Source: Bacteriovorax stolpii
GTDB lineage: Bacteria > Bdellovibrionota > Bacteriovoracia > Bacteriovoracales > Bacteriovoracaceae
Assembly: GCA_945883845.1 (NCBI GenBank)
Contig: CAMCYI010000013.1
Span: 32,646-96,645 of the forward strand
DNA length: 64,000 nt
Reading direction: 5' to 3'
Position 1 is the stretch's first letter; every line of letters starts with the position of its first letter. This document shows, piece by piece, positions 27,744 through 35,974 of this stretch. A model generated the notes under the pieces. That model did not search any database. It worked only from the letters and a program-made list of their open reading frames with translations, and was not told the origin of the DNA. The position numbers were made by a program, and so were the translations under genes.

Positions 27744-28133
27744 TTACCGATTACCATTCACCGGACCGCGACTCTCTTTCATTGCATTGTTCTTACGGAT
27801 TTCATCGGCCGAAACAGTCGCACCATGTTCGCGGCGGAACATTTTTCTAATGGATGTATCTGATTGAGCGCTCTTTCTGAAATTATCCGCGATCTTTAAT
27901 CTGTCAGCGCACTTCACGCAAATCCACTCGGCTTGAGTTGTAGGATTGCGGTGATGGTAAAGTTCAACATCCGGAAGAGTTTGCTGACACTCCTCACAGA
28001 AATTTCTCTGTTGCTGGTGAGCAGTGGCTTCACTTTTTACTTTCTTAGGAATGTTTTCACGATGGTTCTGTGGCTTCGGGGCCACCGTTTCTTTTAAACC
28101 GGCCTTTAAAAGTGCGTCTTTCAGAATTCCCAT
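27744..28133 (-). CDS. Zinc-ribbon protein, 129 residues
   Basis: The centre holds two cysteine pairs, Cys-Glu-Glu-Cys and Cys-Val-Lys-Cys, about 28 residues apart, a treble-clef or zinc-ribbon arrangement. His-His lies between them. The flanks are basic and helical and suit nucleic-acid or protein binding. The N-terminal Leu-Lys-Asp-Ala-Leu-Leu-Lys-Ala-Gly-Leu pattern is seen in small regulators that I cannot name. An SD (gaaagg) precedes the ATG, with a perfect hairpin just upstream. Confidence 0.65.
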   Translation of the reverse strand: MGILKDALLKAGLKETVAPKPQNHRENIPKKVKSEATAHQQQRNFCEECQQTLPDVELYHHRNPTTQAEWICVKCADRLKIADNFRKSAQSDTSIRKMFRREHGATVSADEIRKNNAMKESRGPVNGNR

Positions 28134-28144
28134 GCCTTTCTCTC

Positions 28145-28172
28145 TTGCTAGAATTTAAGGACATTCTAGCAA
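28145..28172. repeat. Perfect 10-bp inverted repeat between the kinase and zinc-ribbon genes
   Basis: Arms ttgctagaat (28145-28154) and attctagcaa (28163-28172) with an 8-base loop. On the minus strand a run of eight T comes before the stem, not after it, so this is not a normal terminator in either direction. On the minus strand it lies 12-39 bases upstream of the zinc-ribbon ATG and close to its SD. It may be an operator or a 5'-leader hairpin. Confidence 0.5.
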
Positions 28173-28179
28173 AAAAAAG

Positions 28180-28980
28180 TCAGGGCTTATAGCTGGATTT
28201 TTCTTCGAACGAAGGTCTTACCGGAAGGGTGAGCTTAAAGTTAGATCCATGGCCGGTTTCGCTCTGGAGGCCGATTTTCCCGTCGTGCAAGCTCAGGATT
28301 TCGCGGGAGATGTAGAGGCCAAAGCCGAGTCCCCGAACCTGGGAGGTTCCCGATCCCCGTTCAAAACACTCAAAGATTTTCTCCTGTTTCTTCTTGGTAA
28401 TCCCGGGACCCCGGTCGGCAATCTCGATAAATACGTTCCCTCCGCCGCAGTCTACCTGACAGGTCACAGGCGCTCCTGCACAGTGAGTGGATGCGTTGGA
28501 CAAGAGGTGGGCAAAAACCTGGCGCATGCGGGATTTATCCCAGTAAACCAGCACAGGAGCATTGAGACTAAAGGTGAAGGGAATATTCCGAAGCTGGAAC
28601 TCTTTCTGGAAATTCCCAAGAACGATTTCCAGTTCTTCCTCGAGGTCAAAAAATTCCGGAAAAAGAGGGAGATCGCGATCTGCGAGATTGAGCACGTCGA
28701 CAAGTTCTTCCACCAGTCTGGACAACCGGCCCCAATCTTTTTTGCTGTTTTCTAGAAATAGCAGAAATTCATAGTTTTCCTGATCCTTAGCTTTGAGTTT
28801 CTTCTCAGCTAGCTCGTGCCGGAGTGTGAGTGCTGTCAGTGGAGTTTTGAGTTCATGGGCGATGGTCGCGATGAACTCTCTTCTTGATTCGAGATTGGCC
28901 TGATGGACTTTTTCAAGCATGCTTTCAATTTGACTATCTGATGGGAGTTCAACGGGCAGAAATGGATTGCTACTATGCAT
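28180..28980 (-). CDS. Soluble sensor histidine kinase (HisKA-HATPase only)
   Basis: A 266-residue kinase with no visible sensor domain or membrane span. The phospho-acceptor is His42 in Ala-His-Glu-Leu-Lys-Thr-Pro-Leu. The ATPase domain shows the N box (Leu-Leu-Ser-Asn-Ala), the G1 box Asp-Arg-Gly-Pro-Gly-Ile, and the G2 box Gly-Leu-Gly-Phe-Gly-Leu-Tyr-Ile. It probably needs a partner for input. The lone receiver at 29978 is the nearest candidate partner but is on the other strand beyond a phosphatase gene. Confidence 0.88.
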   Translation of the reverse strand: MHSSNPFLPVELPSDSQIESMLEKVHQANLESRREFIATIAHELKTPLTALTLRHELAEKKLKAKDQENYEFLLFLENSKKDWGRLSRLVEELVDVLNLADRDLPLFPEFFDLEEELEIVLGNFQKEFQLRNIPFTFSLNAPVLVYWDKSRMRQVFAHLLSNASTHCAGAPVTCQVDCGGGNVFIEIADRGPGITKKKQEKIFECFERGSGTSQVRGLGFGLYISREILSLHDGKIGLQSETGHGSNFKLTLPVRPSFEEKSSYKP

Positions 28981-29151
28981 AGATTTATTGAGCTCAGGTT
29001 AAGAATTTCAGTTGGCAGCTTGTACAATGGAATTCAAAGGAAAAGAAGAGATGCTTGTAAGGCGATTTAAGATTTAAGAACAACTTTAGATACCGGGAGC
29101 ATAGTTGAAAATGGTAATCATTCCTCATCAATTATAACGGAGGATTTATCA

Positions 29152-29799
29152 ATGACCGTTCTTCATAAACTTTTTCTGGCTATTGCTCTCGCCACTTCTT
29201 CTCACGCATTCGCTGCGCCGGATGTTGCGATTCTGACGAAAGAAGAAATTTCAGCGATGATAGGAAATTTTCCTGCACGTGGAACTCAGGCCGAGGCCAT
29301 GGACGATGAAGTGATTCTTGATTGGCAGAACAAACGCACACAAGCTGATTGTGACTACGCGGCTGAATCTGAAGTCAACATTACCAACTTCTTTGGTGGT
29401 GTCAGGGGCCCACTCACTCAACTGGAAATAAAATCTCTTCCGTTTTCAATCACCACTCAGGCGCCGATAGAAATTGGTGCAAACATTTTGATCGCAAAGA
29501 AAATGTACGATCGTCCAAGACCATATGATCGTAACCCTGCGCTCAAGCCGTGTATCAAGAAAGAGTCGTCATCTTCGTACCCAAGTGGGCATGCCATGTA
29601 CACTCAGGCCATGGGACGTCTTCTCTCCAAGCGCTTTCCACAAAAATCAGAACTCATCATGAAGCGTGCAGCAGAAGCAGCGTTGAATCGTTTGATTGGT
29701 GGAGTTCACCATCCGTCAGATATTGAAGCCGGCAAAAAACTCGGTGATGCGATTGCTGCGAAAATTCAGGGAAGCCACTTTTTCAGACTTTCACGATAA
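29152..29799 (+). CDS. Periplasmic PAP2-superfamily acid phosphatase
   Basis: A 215-residue exported phosphatase with signal peptide to about residue 21 (Ala-Phe-Ala-Ala). The three vanadate-type motifs are present: Lys-Met-Tyr-Asp-Arg-Pro-Arg-Pro, Tyr-Pro-Ser-Gly-His, and Asn-Arg-Leu-Ile-Gly-Gly-Val-His-His-Pro-Ser-Asp. In the last motif Asn replaces the usual Ser before Arg, while the catalytic His is kept. It resembles class A non-specific acid phosphatases (PhoN/PhoC). A strong cggagg SD precedes it and a hairpin follows. Confidence 0.82.
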   Translation: MTVLHKLFLAIALATSSHAFAAPDVAILTKEEISAMIGNFPARGTQAEAMDDEVILDWQNKRTQADCDYAAESEVNITNFFGGVRGPLTQLEIKSLPFSITTQAPIEIGANILIAKKMYDRPRPYDRNPALKPCIKKESSSSYPSGHAMYTQAMGRLLSKRFPQKSELIMKRAAEAALNRLIGGVHHPSDIEAGKKLGDAIAAKIQGSHFFRLSR

Positions 29800-29830
29800 G
29801 TAACAGATTCTTCTTTCTGAGCTAATTTCA

Positions 29831-29857
29831 TGGCCCTTTCCGCACTGGAACGGGCCA
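29831..29857 (+). terminator. Likely terminator after the PAP2 gene
   Basis: Stem tggccctttcc (29831-29841) pairs with ggaacgggcca (29847-29857) with one mismatch and a 5-base loop, followed by atgttta. The T-run is weak, so termination may be partial. Confidence 0.5.
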
Positions 29858-29977
29858 ATGTTTATACCACAGGGAATAGGGCAGAAATTGGGCCTGGCCT
29901 TAGATGAGAAGGGTGAATTTTGTTTCATACTAAATGTAGTAGTTCATGATGAACTTTAAAGCCGAAGGAATGAATCC

Positions 29978-30394
29978 ATGCTCGCCCCGCACATCATAAC
30001 CATTCTTCTGATTGATGACGATGTCGACCTGGTCGAGATGACAAGGCAGCTTCTGGAGCTCGAGGATTATCACATTCTCAGCGCTTCAGATGGGGTGAAG
30101 GCGATTGAGCTTCTCGGTGGCCTCAAAGATTATGAACTCCCGGATCTCATTCTTCTTGATTTTAATATGCCTGAAATGAATGGTGAAAGTGTGGCGAGAA
30201 CTCTGGCACTGACTCATCAGTGGCGACACATTCCTGTTGTCATGATGACGGGGAATCCTGACCTCCGGGACGTGATGGACAGGGTTGATGCTTATGCGTT
30301 TTTATCAAAACCAGTTGAGCCATCGGATCTTCGTGAGCTCGCACTAAATTATACCCACCGACATCAGAATGCTCGGGCAAGTTTTCTTACCTAA
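29978..30394 (+). CDS. Single-domain response regulator
   Basis: A 138-residue protein that is only a receiver domain. Acidic pocket Asp13-Asp14-Asp15, phospho-acceptor Asp61 in Leu-Leu-Asp-Phe-Asn-Met-Pro, the conserved Thr in Met-Met-Thr-Gly, and Lys in Leu-Ser-Lys-Pro are all present. With no output domain it would act by protein contact, as CheY or a phosphorelay shuttle. Its kinase is unknown. It lies just upstream of the cco locus but is separated from it by a putative FNR-type promoter. Confidence 0.85.
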   Translation: MLAPHIITILLIDDDVDLVEMTRQLLELEDYHILSASDGVKAIELLGGLKDYELPDLILLDFNMPEMNGESVARTLALTHQWRHIPVVMMTGNPDLRDVMDRVDAYAFLSKPVEPSDLRELALNYTHRHQNARASFLT

Positions 30395-30447
30395 TAGTGG
30401 TGTAAATCCCTCACTTCCATAGCAGAAAATTTATATCAGCTTCAAAC

Positions 30448-30461
30448 ATGATCCAGATCAG
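30448..30461 (+). promoter_or_regulatory. FNR/FixK-type box upstream of ccoI
   Basis: atgat-ccag-atcag, two half-sites with 4-base spacing, centred about 70 bases before the ccoI ATG. It fits the same consensus as the boxes in the 38-64 kb island and the known FNR/FixK control of fixGHIS-type genes. Confidence 0.7.
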
Positions 30462-30523
30462 GTTTTGGAGCACCCCTCAGTGTTAAGTTACCTAAAGATG
30501 AAAAACCTAGTCTGTGGAAATTT

Positions 30524-32875
30524 ATGAGCACTTGCGTCCACTGCGATGAAGCAGCGACCTATCCGTACTTCCAGACTGAAGATGTTGCAAAACTTCGTCC
30601 CTTTTGCTGCGTGGGTTGCATGACTGTTTTCCAGGTCCTTCATTCCAAGGGTCTCAGTGCCTATTACGACATCAAAAACAATCGTCCTTCGTTCAAACGC
30701 CGCTCTCCGGTGGAAAACAAGAAGCAAGAGTACACTTTTCTCGACGGCCAGGACTTTCAGAAAGAATATGTCCAGCACTACGCTGAAGGCCGCCGTTCTA
30801 TGGATTTCTACCTCGAAGGGATCCATTGCCTGGCCTGCCTGTGGCTGATTGAAAAACTTCCTGAGTTCGTCGAAGGTGTCGTCAACTCAAAGCTTGATCT
30901 TGAGCGTTCTTGCGCCACCATCACAGTCTCTGAAAACGGATTATTTTCGAAGGCGGCCATTGAATTAAACGAACTAGGCTATCGTCCGCATCCCATGCGC
31001 GACAGAGCGGAATCAAGTGCTATGGCACTCGAGGAAGAGCGCAGTTCACTCAAGCGCATAGGAATCGCCGGTGCAGCTGCAGGTAACATCATGATCTACG
31101 CCATTGCGATCTACGCTGGCGCTCCTGCGGAAGTCGCAGTTTTCTTCAACGCCCTCACGGTTGCATTCGCAGTTCCTGTGCTTACGTTTAGTGCGTGGCC
31201 ATTCTATCAAAGTGCATACACGTCACTTCGTAACCGTAGGCTCTCGATCGATTTTCCCATCTCCGTCGCCTTGATTCTGGGTGGAGTGATGGGAATCTTG
31301 AACCTTCGTCATGGTCAGCATGAAAACTATTTTGATTCACTTTGCGCTCTCGTTTTCCTCCTTCTTCTTTCCCGCTATTTTCTCCGCAAGATTCAGGAAA
31401 ATGGGCTGAGACCCGGTGACATGAGCTTTCTCCATCAAAGCGAGACAGTCGTTAAGAAAAATTCTTCGGGAGAATTCACCGAGGCCCACATCCGTTCTTT
31501 GGTGGCGGGTGATATCGTTCGCATTTCACCGGATGAATTTTTTCCTGCCGATGGAATTATCCTCGAAGGAAGTTCGCGGGTAAATCTTTCTCTTCTTACC
31601 GGTGAATCTTCGCCGGTAAAGCTTGAAACGGGTGATGCTATTTATTCCGGGACTCAAAACCTGGACGGCGACATCATCGTTAGGACCACGCTTTGCGGGT
31701 CTGAGAGCAGGCTCGGATCAATTCTTCGCCAGGTGGAAACAGGCTGGGCGTCTCGCTCGCGGATTTCAGATTTTTCTGCCAACGCCGGAACATTCTTCAC
31801 AATCGCCGTCACACTTCTTTCACTCATTCTTTTTTTTCTTCGTTACCCGACAGACGGTTTTGAGGGAGCTCTCATTCAGGCGATCACACTTCTGATCGTG
31901 ACCTGTCCTTGTGCACTCGCGCTTTCTGTTCCACTCACTTTTCACCGCTCTCTTTCACTAGCGGCTAAAAACGGCATCATTATTAAAAACGAAGTCGCTC
32001 TCGAAAAACTGAATTCCGCTGAAAATATCTTCTTTGACAAGACCGGCACACTTACTGTCGGTCATCCTCAGGTGGAGAATTTCGAATGTCTTCGAAGTGA
32101 CGGGGCGACGGTAGAGGATGCAGTCTATTCTCTTGAATTGAAGTCGCGACATCCAGTTGCTGTAGCACTTAAAGAATTTCTCAGACCGCGCCATGTACGA
32201 CTTCTTGAGGTTTCAGCGCGTGAAGAAATTCCCGGGCATGGAATCAAAGGAATGATCGACGGTAACATGTATGAGATCAATCGCGATGGCGTCTTTAGAA
32301 ATTGTAGTCTGGTTGCTACTTTTCACGTGCGAGATCTTCCGCGTCCGGAATCAACCAAAGTCCTGCGTGAATTAATGAACAATCACTACAAAGTTTCTGT
32401 CCTCTCCGGCGATTGCCAGGAAAACGTGGACCGGCTTGCCACTGACCTCCGGCTCGGGCCTTCGTTTACAACCCGTGCATTGTTAAGACCTGAAGAAAAA
32501 GTCTCTGCGATCCCGAGGAATCATTCTGTAATGATCGGTGACGGTGCTAATGATTCTCTGGCCATGCAGCAGGCATCTGTTGGCATCGCTGTCTCTGGTT
32601 CGATGGAGGTTTCTCTTCGCGCTGCAGATATCTACCTCGTCCAACCGGGCATCGAAGGTGTTGCCCAGGTCATGACTCTGGCGAAAGAAACGATGAAAGT
32701 CATTCATCGCAATCTCGTTCTTTCAGTTCTCTATAACATTACGTCCGTGGGGCTTGTGTTCTCTGGGCACATTCATCCTCTCGTCGCCGCGATTATCATG
32801 CCCGTGAGTTCTCTCACTGTCCTGTTGTCTTCTTTCTGGGGAACGAAACAATTAAGGACGTTATGGAAATCCTAA
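30524..32875 (+). CDS. ccoI: Copper-transporting P1B ATPase for cbb3 oxidase assembly
   Basis: A 783-residue ATPase of the CcoI/FixI (CopA2) type, which moves Cu+ to the periplasm for assembly of the cbb3 oxidase active site. The N-terminus has a cysteine cluster (Cys-Val-His-Cys, then Cys-Cys-Val-Gly-Cys, residues 4-32) typical of this subgroup. A metal-binding Cys102-X-X-Cys105 follows, then the transmembrane Cys461-Pro-Cys463, the phosphorylation Asp505 in Asp-Lys-Thr-Gly-Thr, and the hinge Gly-Asp-Gly-Ala-Asn-Asp. It is followed by ccoS with a 13-base overlap. An FNR-type box lies about 70 bases upstream. Confidence 0.95.
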   Translation: MSTCVHCDEAATYPYFQTEDVAKLRPFCCVGCMTVFQVLHSKGLSAYYDIKNNRPSFKRRSPVENKKQEYTFLDGQDFQKEYVQHYAEGRRSMDFYLEGIHCLACLWLIEKLPEFVEGVVNSKLDLERSCATITVSENGLFSKAAIELNELGYRPHPMRDRAESSAMALEEERSSLKRIGIAGAAAGNIMIYAIAIYAGAPAEVAVFFNALTVAFAVPVLTFSAWPFYQSAYTSLRNRRLSIDFPISVALILGGVMGILNLRHGQHENYFDSLCALVFLLLLSRYFLRKIQENGLRPGDMSFLHQSETVVKKNSSGEFTEAHIRSLVAGDIVRISPDEFFPADGIILEGSSRVNLSLLTGESSPVKLETGDAIYSGTQNLDGDIIVRTTLCGSESRLGSILRQVETGWASRSRISDFSANAGTFFTIAVTLLSLILFFLRYPTDGFEGALIQAITLLIVTCPCALALSVPLTFHRSLSLAAKNGIIIKNEVALEKLNSAENIFFDKTGTLTVGHPQVENFECLRSDGATVEDAVYSLELKSRHPVAVALKEFLRPRHVRLLEVSAREEIPGHGIKGMIDGNMYEINRDGVFRNCSLVATFHVRDLPRPESTKVLRELMNNHYKVSVLSGDCQENVDRLATDLRLGPSFTTRALLRPEEKVSAIPRNHSVMIGDGANDSLAMQQASVGIAVSGSMEVSLRAADIYLVQPGIEGVAQVMTLAKETMKVIHRNLVLSVLYNITSVGLVFSGHIHPLVAAIIMPVSSLTVLLSSFWGTKQLRTLWKS

Positions 32876-33030
32876 TCATCCTTTTACCTCTGGCACTTGC
32901 CCTCGGCGGACTTTTTGTCTGGGCCTTCTGGTGGGCAGTCGGAAAGGGACAGTATGATGATCTCGAAACACCCGGACAAAGAATTTTACTTGAAGATAAT
33001 CAACGAACTGTTCAACATAAAAAGGACTGA
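32863..33030 (+). CDS. ccoS: cbb3 oxidase maturation protein CcoS
   Basis: A 55-residue protein. Its one span (Ile-Leu-Ile-Ile-Leu-Leu-Pro-Leu-Ala-Leu) leads into Phe-X-Trp-Ala-X-X-Gly-Gln-Tyr-Asp-Asp-Leu-Glu-X-Pro-X-X-Arg-Ile-Leu, the CcoS signature. The ATG at 32863 lies inside the end of ccoI, so translation is probably coupled. CcoS is needed for haem and copper insertion in CcoN. The fused ccoNO gene starts 3 bases after its stop. Confidence 0.92.
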   Translation: MEILIILLPLALALGGLFVWAFWWAVGKGQYDDLETPGQRILLEDNQRTVQHKKD

Positions 33031-33033
33031 ATC

Positions 33034-35193
33034 ATGAGTTCTCCGAAGATTCCTACCGCACGCAGCGGAAGAGTCGAAAGTTTTTCCTACGACGATGAGA
33101 TTGTAAAACTCTTTGTCATTGCCACGATGATCTGGGGAGTGATCGCCCTTCTCCTCGGTGTCACGATAGCATTCCAGCTCGCTGACTGGCGCGTGAATCT
33201 GGGTTTACCCTGGACCACGTTCGGCCGGTTGCGACCCCTGCACACGAACGCTGCGATCTTCGCGTTCTGCGGGAACGCGATTTTCGCAGGTGTCTATTAT
33301 TCGCACCAGAGACTTCTCCGGGCGCGGCTCTTCAACGATGTTCTTTCCCGCATCCACTTCTGGGGCTGGCAGCTGATCATTGTTTCTGCAGCACTCACAC
33401 TTCCGTTCGGGATCACGACCGGAAAAGAGTACGCAGAGCTCGAGTGGCCCATCGATATCGCGATCACTCTTATCTGGGTGATTTTTGCAGTGAACTTCTT
33501 CGGCACTATCGTCAGGCGCCGCGAACGCCACATCTACGTAGCGATCTGGTTCTACATTGCGACGATCATCACTGTCGCCGTTCTTCACATCGTGAACTCC
33601 CTTGAGATCCCTGTGAGTTTGTTTAAATCCTACTCGCTCTACGCCGGAGTTCAGGATGCCCTCGTGCAGTGGTGGTACGGCCACAATGCGGTTGCGTTCT
33701 TTCTTACGACACCTTTTCTCGGGCTCATGTATTACTTCATCCCGAAGGCCGCAAACCGCCCGGTGTATTCTTATCGTCTCTCCATCATCCACTTTTGGTC
33801 CCTTGTGTTTATCTACATCTGGGCCGGTCCCCATCATCTTCTCTACACGACACTCCCTGAGTGGGCACAGACACTCGGGATGGTTTTCTCCATCATGCTC
33901 TGGATGCCGAGCTGGGGCGGAATGATCAACGGACTCATGACTCTGAGAGGAGTCTGGGACAAGGTCCGAACTGAGCCGAGTCTTCGCTTCATGGCGACGG
34001 CACTTACGTTTTACGGAATGGCGACGTTTGAAGGGCCACTTCTCTCTATTAAATCTGTGAACGCAATCGCGCACTTTACGGACTGGATCCCGGGGCACGT
34101 TCACTCGGGCACCATCGGCTGGAACTACATGCTGATCGCGGGGATCTTTTTCTACCTCGTTCCAAAACTCTGGGATACAGAACTCCATTCGAAAAAAATG
34201 GCCCACCAGCAGTTCTGGCTCGCGACGATTGGTCTCGTTCTCTATATCATCTCCATGTGGGTCGCAGGAGTTACTCAGTCACTCATGTGGCGTGCGATGG
34301 ATGACGCTGGCAACCTCGTGTATCCGAACTTCATAGAGACAGTTGTAAAGATTGTCCCGATGTACTGGATCCGCGCCGTCGGTGGAACCATGATTCTCAT
34401 TTCTTTCATCTTGATGATGATCAATCTTTACAAGACTGCTAAGGCCGGCAAGAAGCTAGCTCCTGTGGTTTACGAATCTCTGCCTCTGGACGATTCGTCT
34501 CTTGAACCACACGCAAGTGTTCACCGGAAGCTTGAAGGCTGGCCAATGATCTTTGCGGTACTTTCTCTGATTGCGATCCTCGTGGGATCGGGCATAGAAA
34601 TCATTCCGTCACTGGTTGCCGACAAGTACGTGGTGAAAGTTTCCACCGTTAAACCCTACTCACCGCTCGAACTCTACGGTCGTGACATCTACATCAAAGA
34701 AGGCTGCTACCTCTGTCACTCACAGACCGTTAGACCAATGGCCCATGAAGTTGTCCGTTATGGCAAGGCCTCGAATGCCGCAGAGTTTGTGTATGATCAT
34801 CCTTTCCAGTGGGGATCTAAGCGGACAGGCCCGGATCTGGCCCGGATCGGTGGCAAGTATCCGAACATGTGGCACTACAAACATTTCTACGATCCTCGTG
34901 AAGTCACACAGGGATCACTGATGCCTCAGTACACCTGGCTCTTTAATTCCAAAATTGACTACAAAACACTTCCGAAAAAACTGAGTGTGATGAAACAGCT
35001 CGGCGTTCCGTATTCGGAGAGTGAAATTACTAATGCTGTTGCGATGGCACAGGCGCAGGCAAAGACGATTTCTGATGACCTAGCGCAAAGTGGTGTTCCC
35101 GTGAAAGTAGCGGAGATGGATATCATTGCACTGATCGCTTACATGCAGAGACTTGGTGTTGATTATGGAAGTTCACAGGAAGGTGAAGAATGA
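33034..35193 (+). CDS. ccoNO: cbb3-type cytochrome c oxidase, fused subunits I and II (CcoN-CcoO)
   Basis: A 719-residue fusion. Residues 1-480 form the haem-copper subunit CcoN with about 12 spans; conserved His-bearing stretches include Arg-Pro-Leu-His-Thr-Asn-Ala-Ala, Tyr-Gly-His-Asn-Ala-Val, and His-His-Leu-Leu-Tyr. From about 505, after a linker, comes CcoO: one span, then Cys558-Tyr-Leu-Cys561-His562 for haem c and a distal Met in Gly-Ser-Leu-Met-Pro. This high-affinity oxidase reduces O2 to water under microaerobic conditions and pumps protons. The fused form is known in some phyla, notably Bacteroidetes. It overlaps ccoQ by 4 bases. Confidence 0.95.
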   Translation: MSSPKIPTARSGRVESFSYDDEIVKLFVIATMIWGVIALLLGVTIAFQLADWRVNLGLPWTTFGRLRPLHTNAAIFAFCGNAIFAGVYYSHQRLLRARLFNDVLSRIHFWGWQLIIVSAALTLPFGITTGKEYAELEWPIDIAITLIWVIFAVNFFGTIVRRRERHIYVAIWFYIATIITVAVLHIVNSLEIPVSLFKSYSLYAGVQDALVQWWYGHNAVAFFLTTPFLGLMYYFIPKAANRPVYSYRLSIIHFWSLVFIYIWAGPHHLLYTTLPEWAQTLGMVFSIMLWMPSWGGMINGLMTLRGVWDKVRTEPSLRFMATALTFYGMATFEGPLLSIKSVNAIAHFTDWIPGHVHSGTIGWNYMLIAGIFFYLVPKLWDTELHSKKMAHQQFWLATIGLVLYIISMWVAGVTQSLMWRAMDDAGNLVYPNFIETVVKIVPMYWIRAVGGTMILISFILMMINLYKTAKAGKKLAPVVYESLPLDDSSLEPHASVHRKLEGWPMIFAVLSLIAILVGSGIEIIPSLVADKYVVKVSTVKPYSPLELYGRDIYIKEGCYLCHSQTVRPMAHEVVRYGKASNAAEFVYDHPFQWGSKRTGPDLARIGGKYPNMWHYKHFYDPREVTQGSLMPQYTWLFNSKIDYKTLPKKLSVMKQLGVPYSESEITNAVAMAQAQAKTISDDLAQSGVPVKVAEMDIIALIAYMQRLGVDYGSSQEGEE

Positions 35194-35381
35194 AACAGGA
35201 AATTTTGAAAAACTTTGATGTCCCGATTTTACCGATAACAGCGTTGATTCTCTTTGTAGTGTGCTTTGCGCTTTATGCATGGTGGACTTTTCGCGCGGAA
35301 AACCGTCCTGCTTACGAAGCAGCAAGCAAGTTACCACTCGAAGATGAAAAATTAAGCAGACAACAAAAGGCGAATTTATGA
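35190..35381 (+). CDS. ccoQ: CcoQ-like small cbb3 subunit
   Basis: A 63-residue protein with one hydrophobic span (residues about 13-31, ending Ala-Leu-Tyr-Ala-Trp-Trp) and a charged C-terminus containing Leu-Pro-Leu-Glu-Asp-Glu. Position between ccoNO and ccoP with 4-base overlaps on both sides, plus size and topology, identify it as CcoQ, which stabilises the complex. Sequence similarity in this family is always low. Confidence 0.8.
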   Translation: MKQEILKNFDVPILPITALILFVVCFALYAWWTFRAENRPAYEAASKLPLEDEKLSRQQKANL

Positions 35382-35974
35382 GTCAGGGAGAAGAAAAAGA
35401 AAAACTACACGTTGAAGAAGATGAGAAACATCTTCTTCTTGATCACAACTATGACAATATCCACGAACTAAATCACCCGTTACCCAGCTGGTGGAACGCG
35501 ATTTTCCTGGTGTCAGTTATCTACGGAACCGCATACTTTTTTTACTATCAGGTCTTCGGAGGCCCCACGCTGAAAGAAGAGTTTCACACAGAGTACGGCA
35601 GAGTACTTGCCGCTCAGACTGAGTTCAAAAAACTTAATGGTGTTTTCAGTCAGAGCTTCTACGATGGAATCGTAAAAAACGATGGAGTCAAGAAAGGCGA
35701 GGAAGTTTACGAACTCAACTGTATGCCATGCCACATGGAAAACGGAAAAGGTGATGTCGGGCCAAACCTCACAGACAAACACTGGATTGTAGCGAAAGGT
35801 AATCCTGATTCCATTCACCATGTCGTCTTCCATGGCAGCGAGGCCAACGGAATGCCGGCCTGGGGAGAGTTGATCAAAAAAGATGAAGTCTATCAGGCCG
35901 TGGCCTACGTCATGACATTCCGTAATACGTTCGTGAAAGGCAAAGAGCCACAAGGGGAGATAGTTGAAGACTAA
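35378..35974 (+). CDS. ccoP: cbb3 oxidase subunit III (CcoP), single-haem form
   Basis: A 198-residue protein. One span lies near residues 45-65, preceded by His-Pro-Leu-Pro-Ser-Trp-Trp, the CcoP N-terminal signature. A single cytochrome c domain has Cys115-Met-Pro-Cys118-His119 and a Met ligand near Gly-Met-Pro-Ala-Trp. Typical proteobacterial CcoP has two haems and about 300 residues, so this is a shortened form lacking one cytochrome domain. Its 3' end overlaps the ccoG start by 11 bases. Confidence 0.9.
   Translation: MSQGEEKEKLHVEEDEKHLLLDHNYDNIHELNHPLPSWWNAIFLVSVIYGTAYFFYYQVFGGPTLKEEFHTEYGRVLAAQTEFKKLNGVFSQSFYDGIVKNDGVKKGEEVYELNCMPCHMENGKGDVGPNLTDKHWIVAKGNPDSIHHVVFHGSEANGMPAWGELIKKDEVYQAVAYVMTFRNTFVKGKEPQGEIVED

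Noticed and set aside
27738..27757. Short tandem repeat of attaccg units at the end of the zinc-ribbon gene
   Set aside because: Fewer than three copies and inside coding sequence; could be chance.
33205..34206. A 333-codon open frame on the minus strand
   Set aside because: It is entirely antisense to ccoNO, has a composition full of Arg, Asp and Glu and no SD; codon bias of the sense gene explains it.
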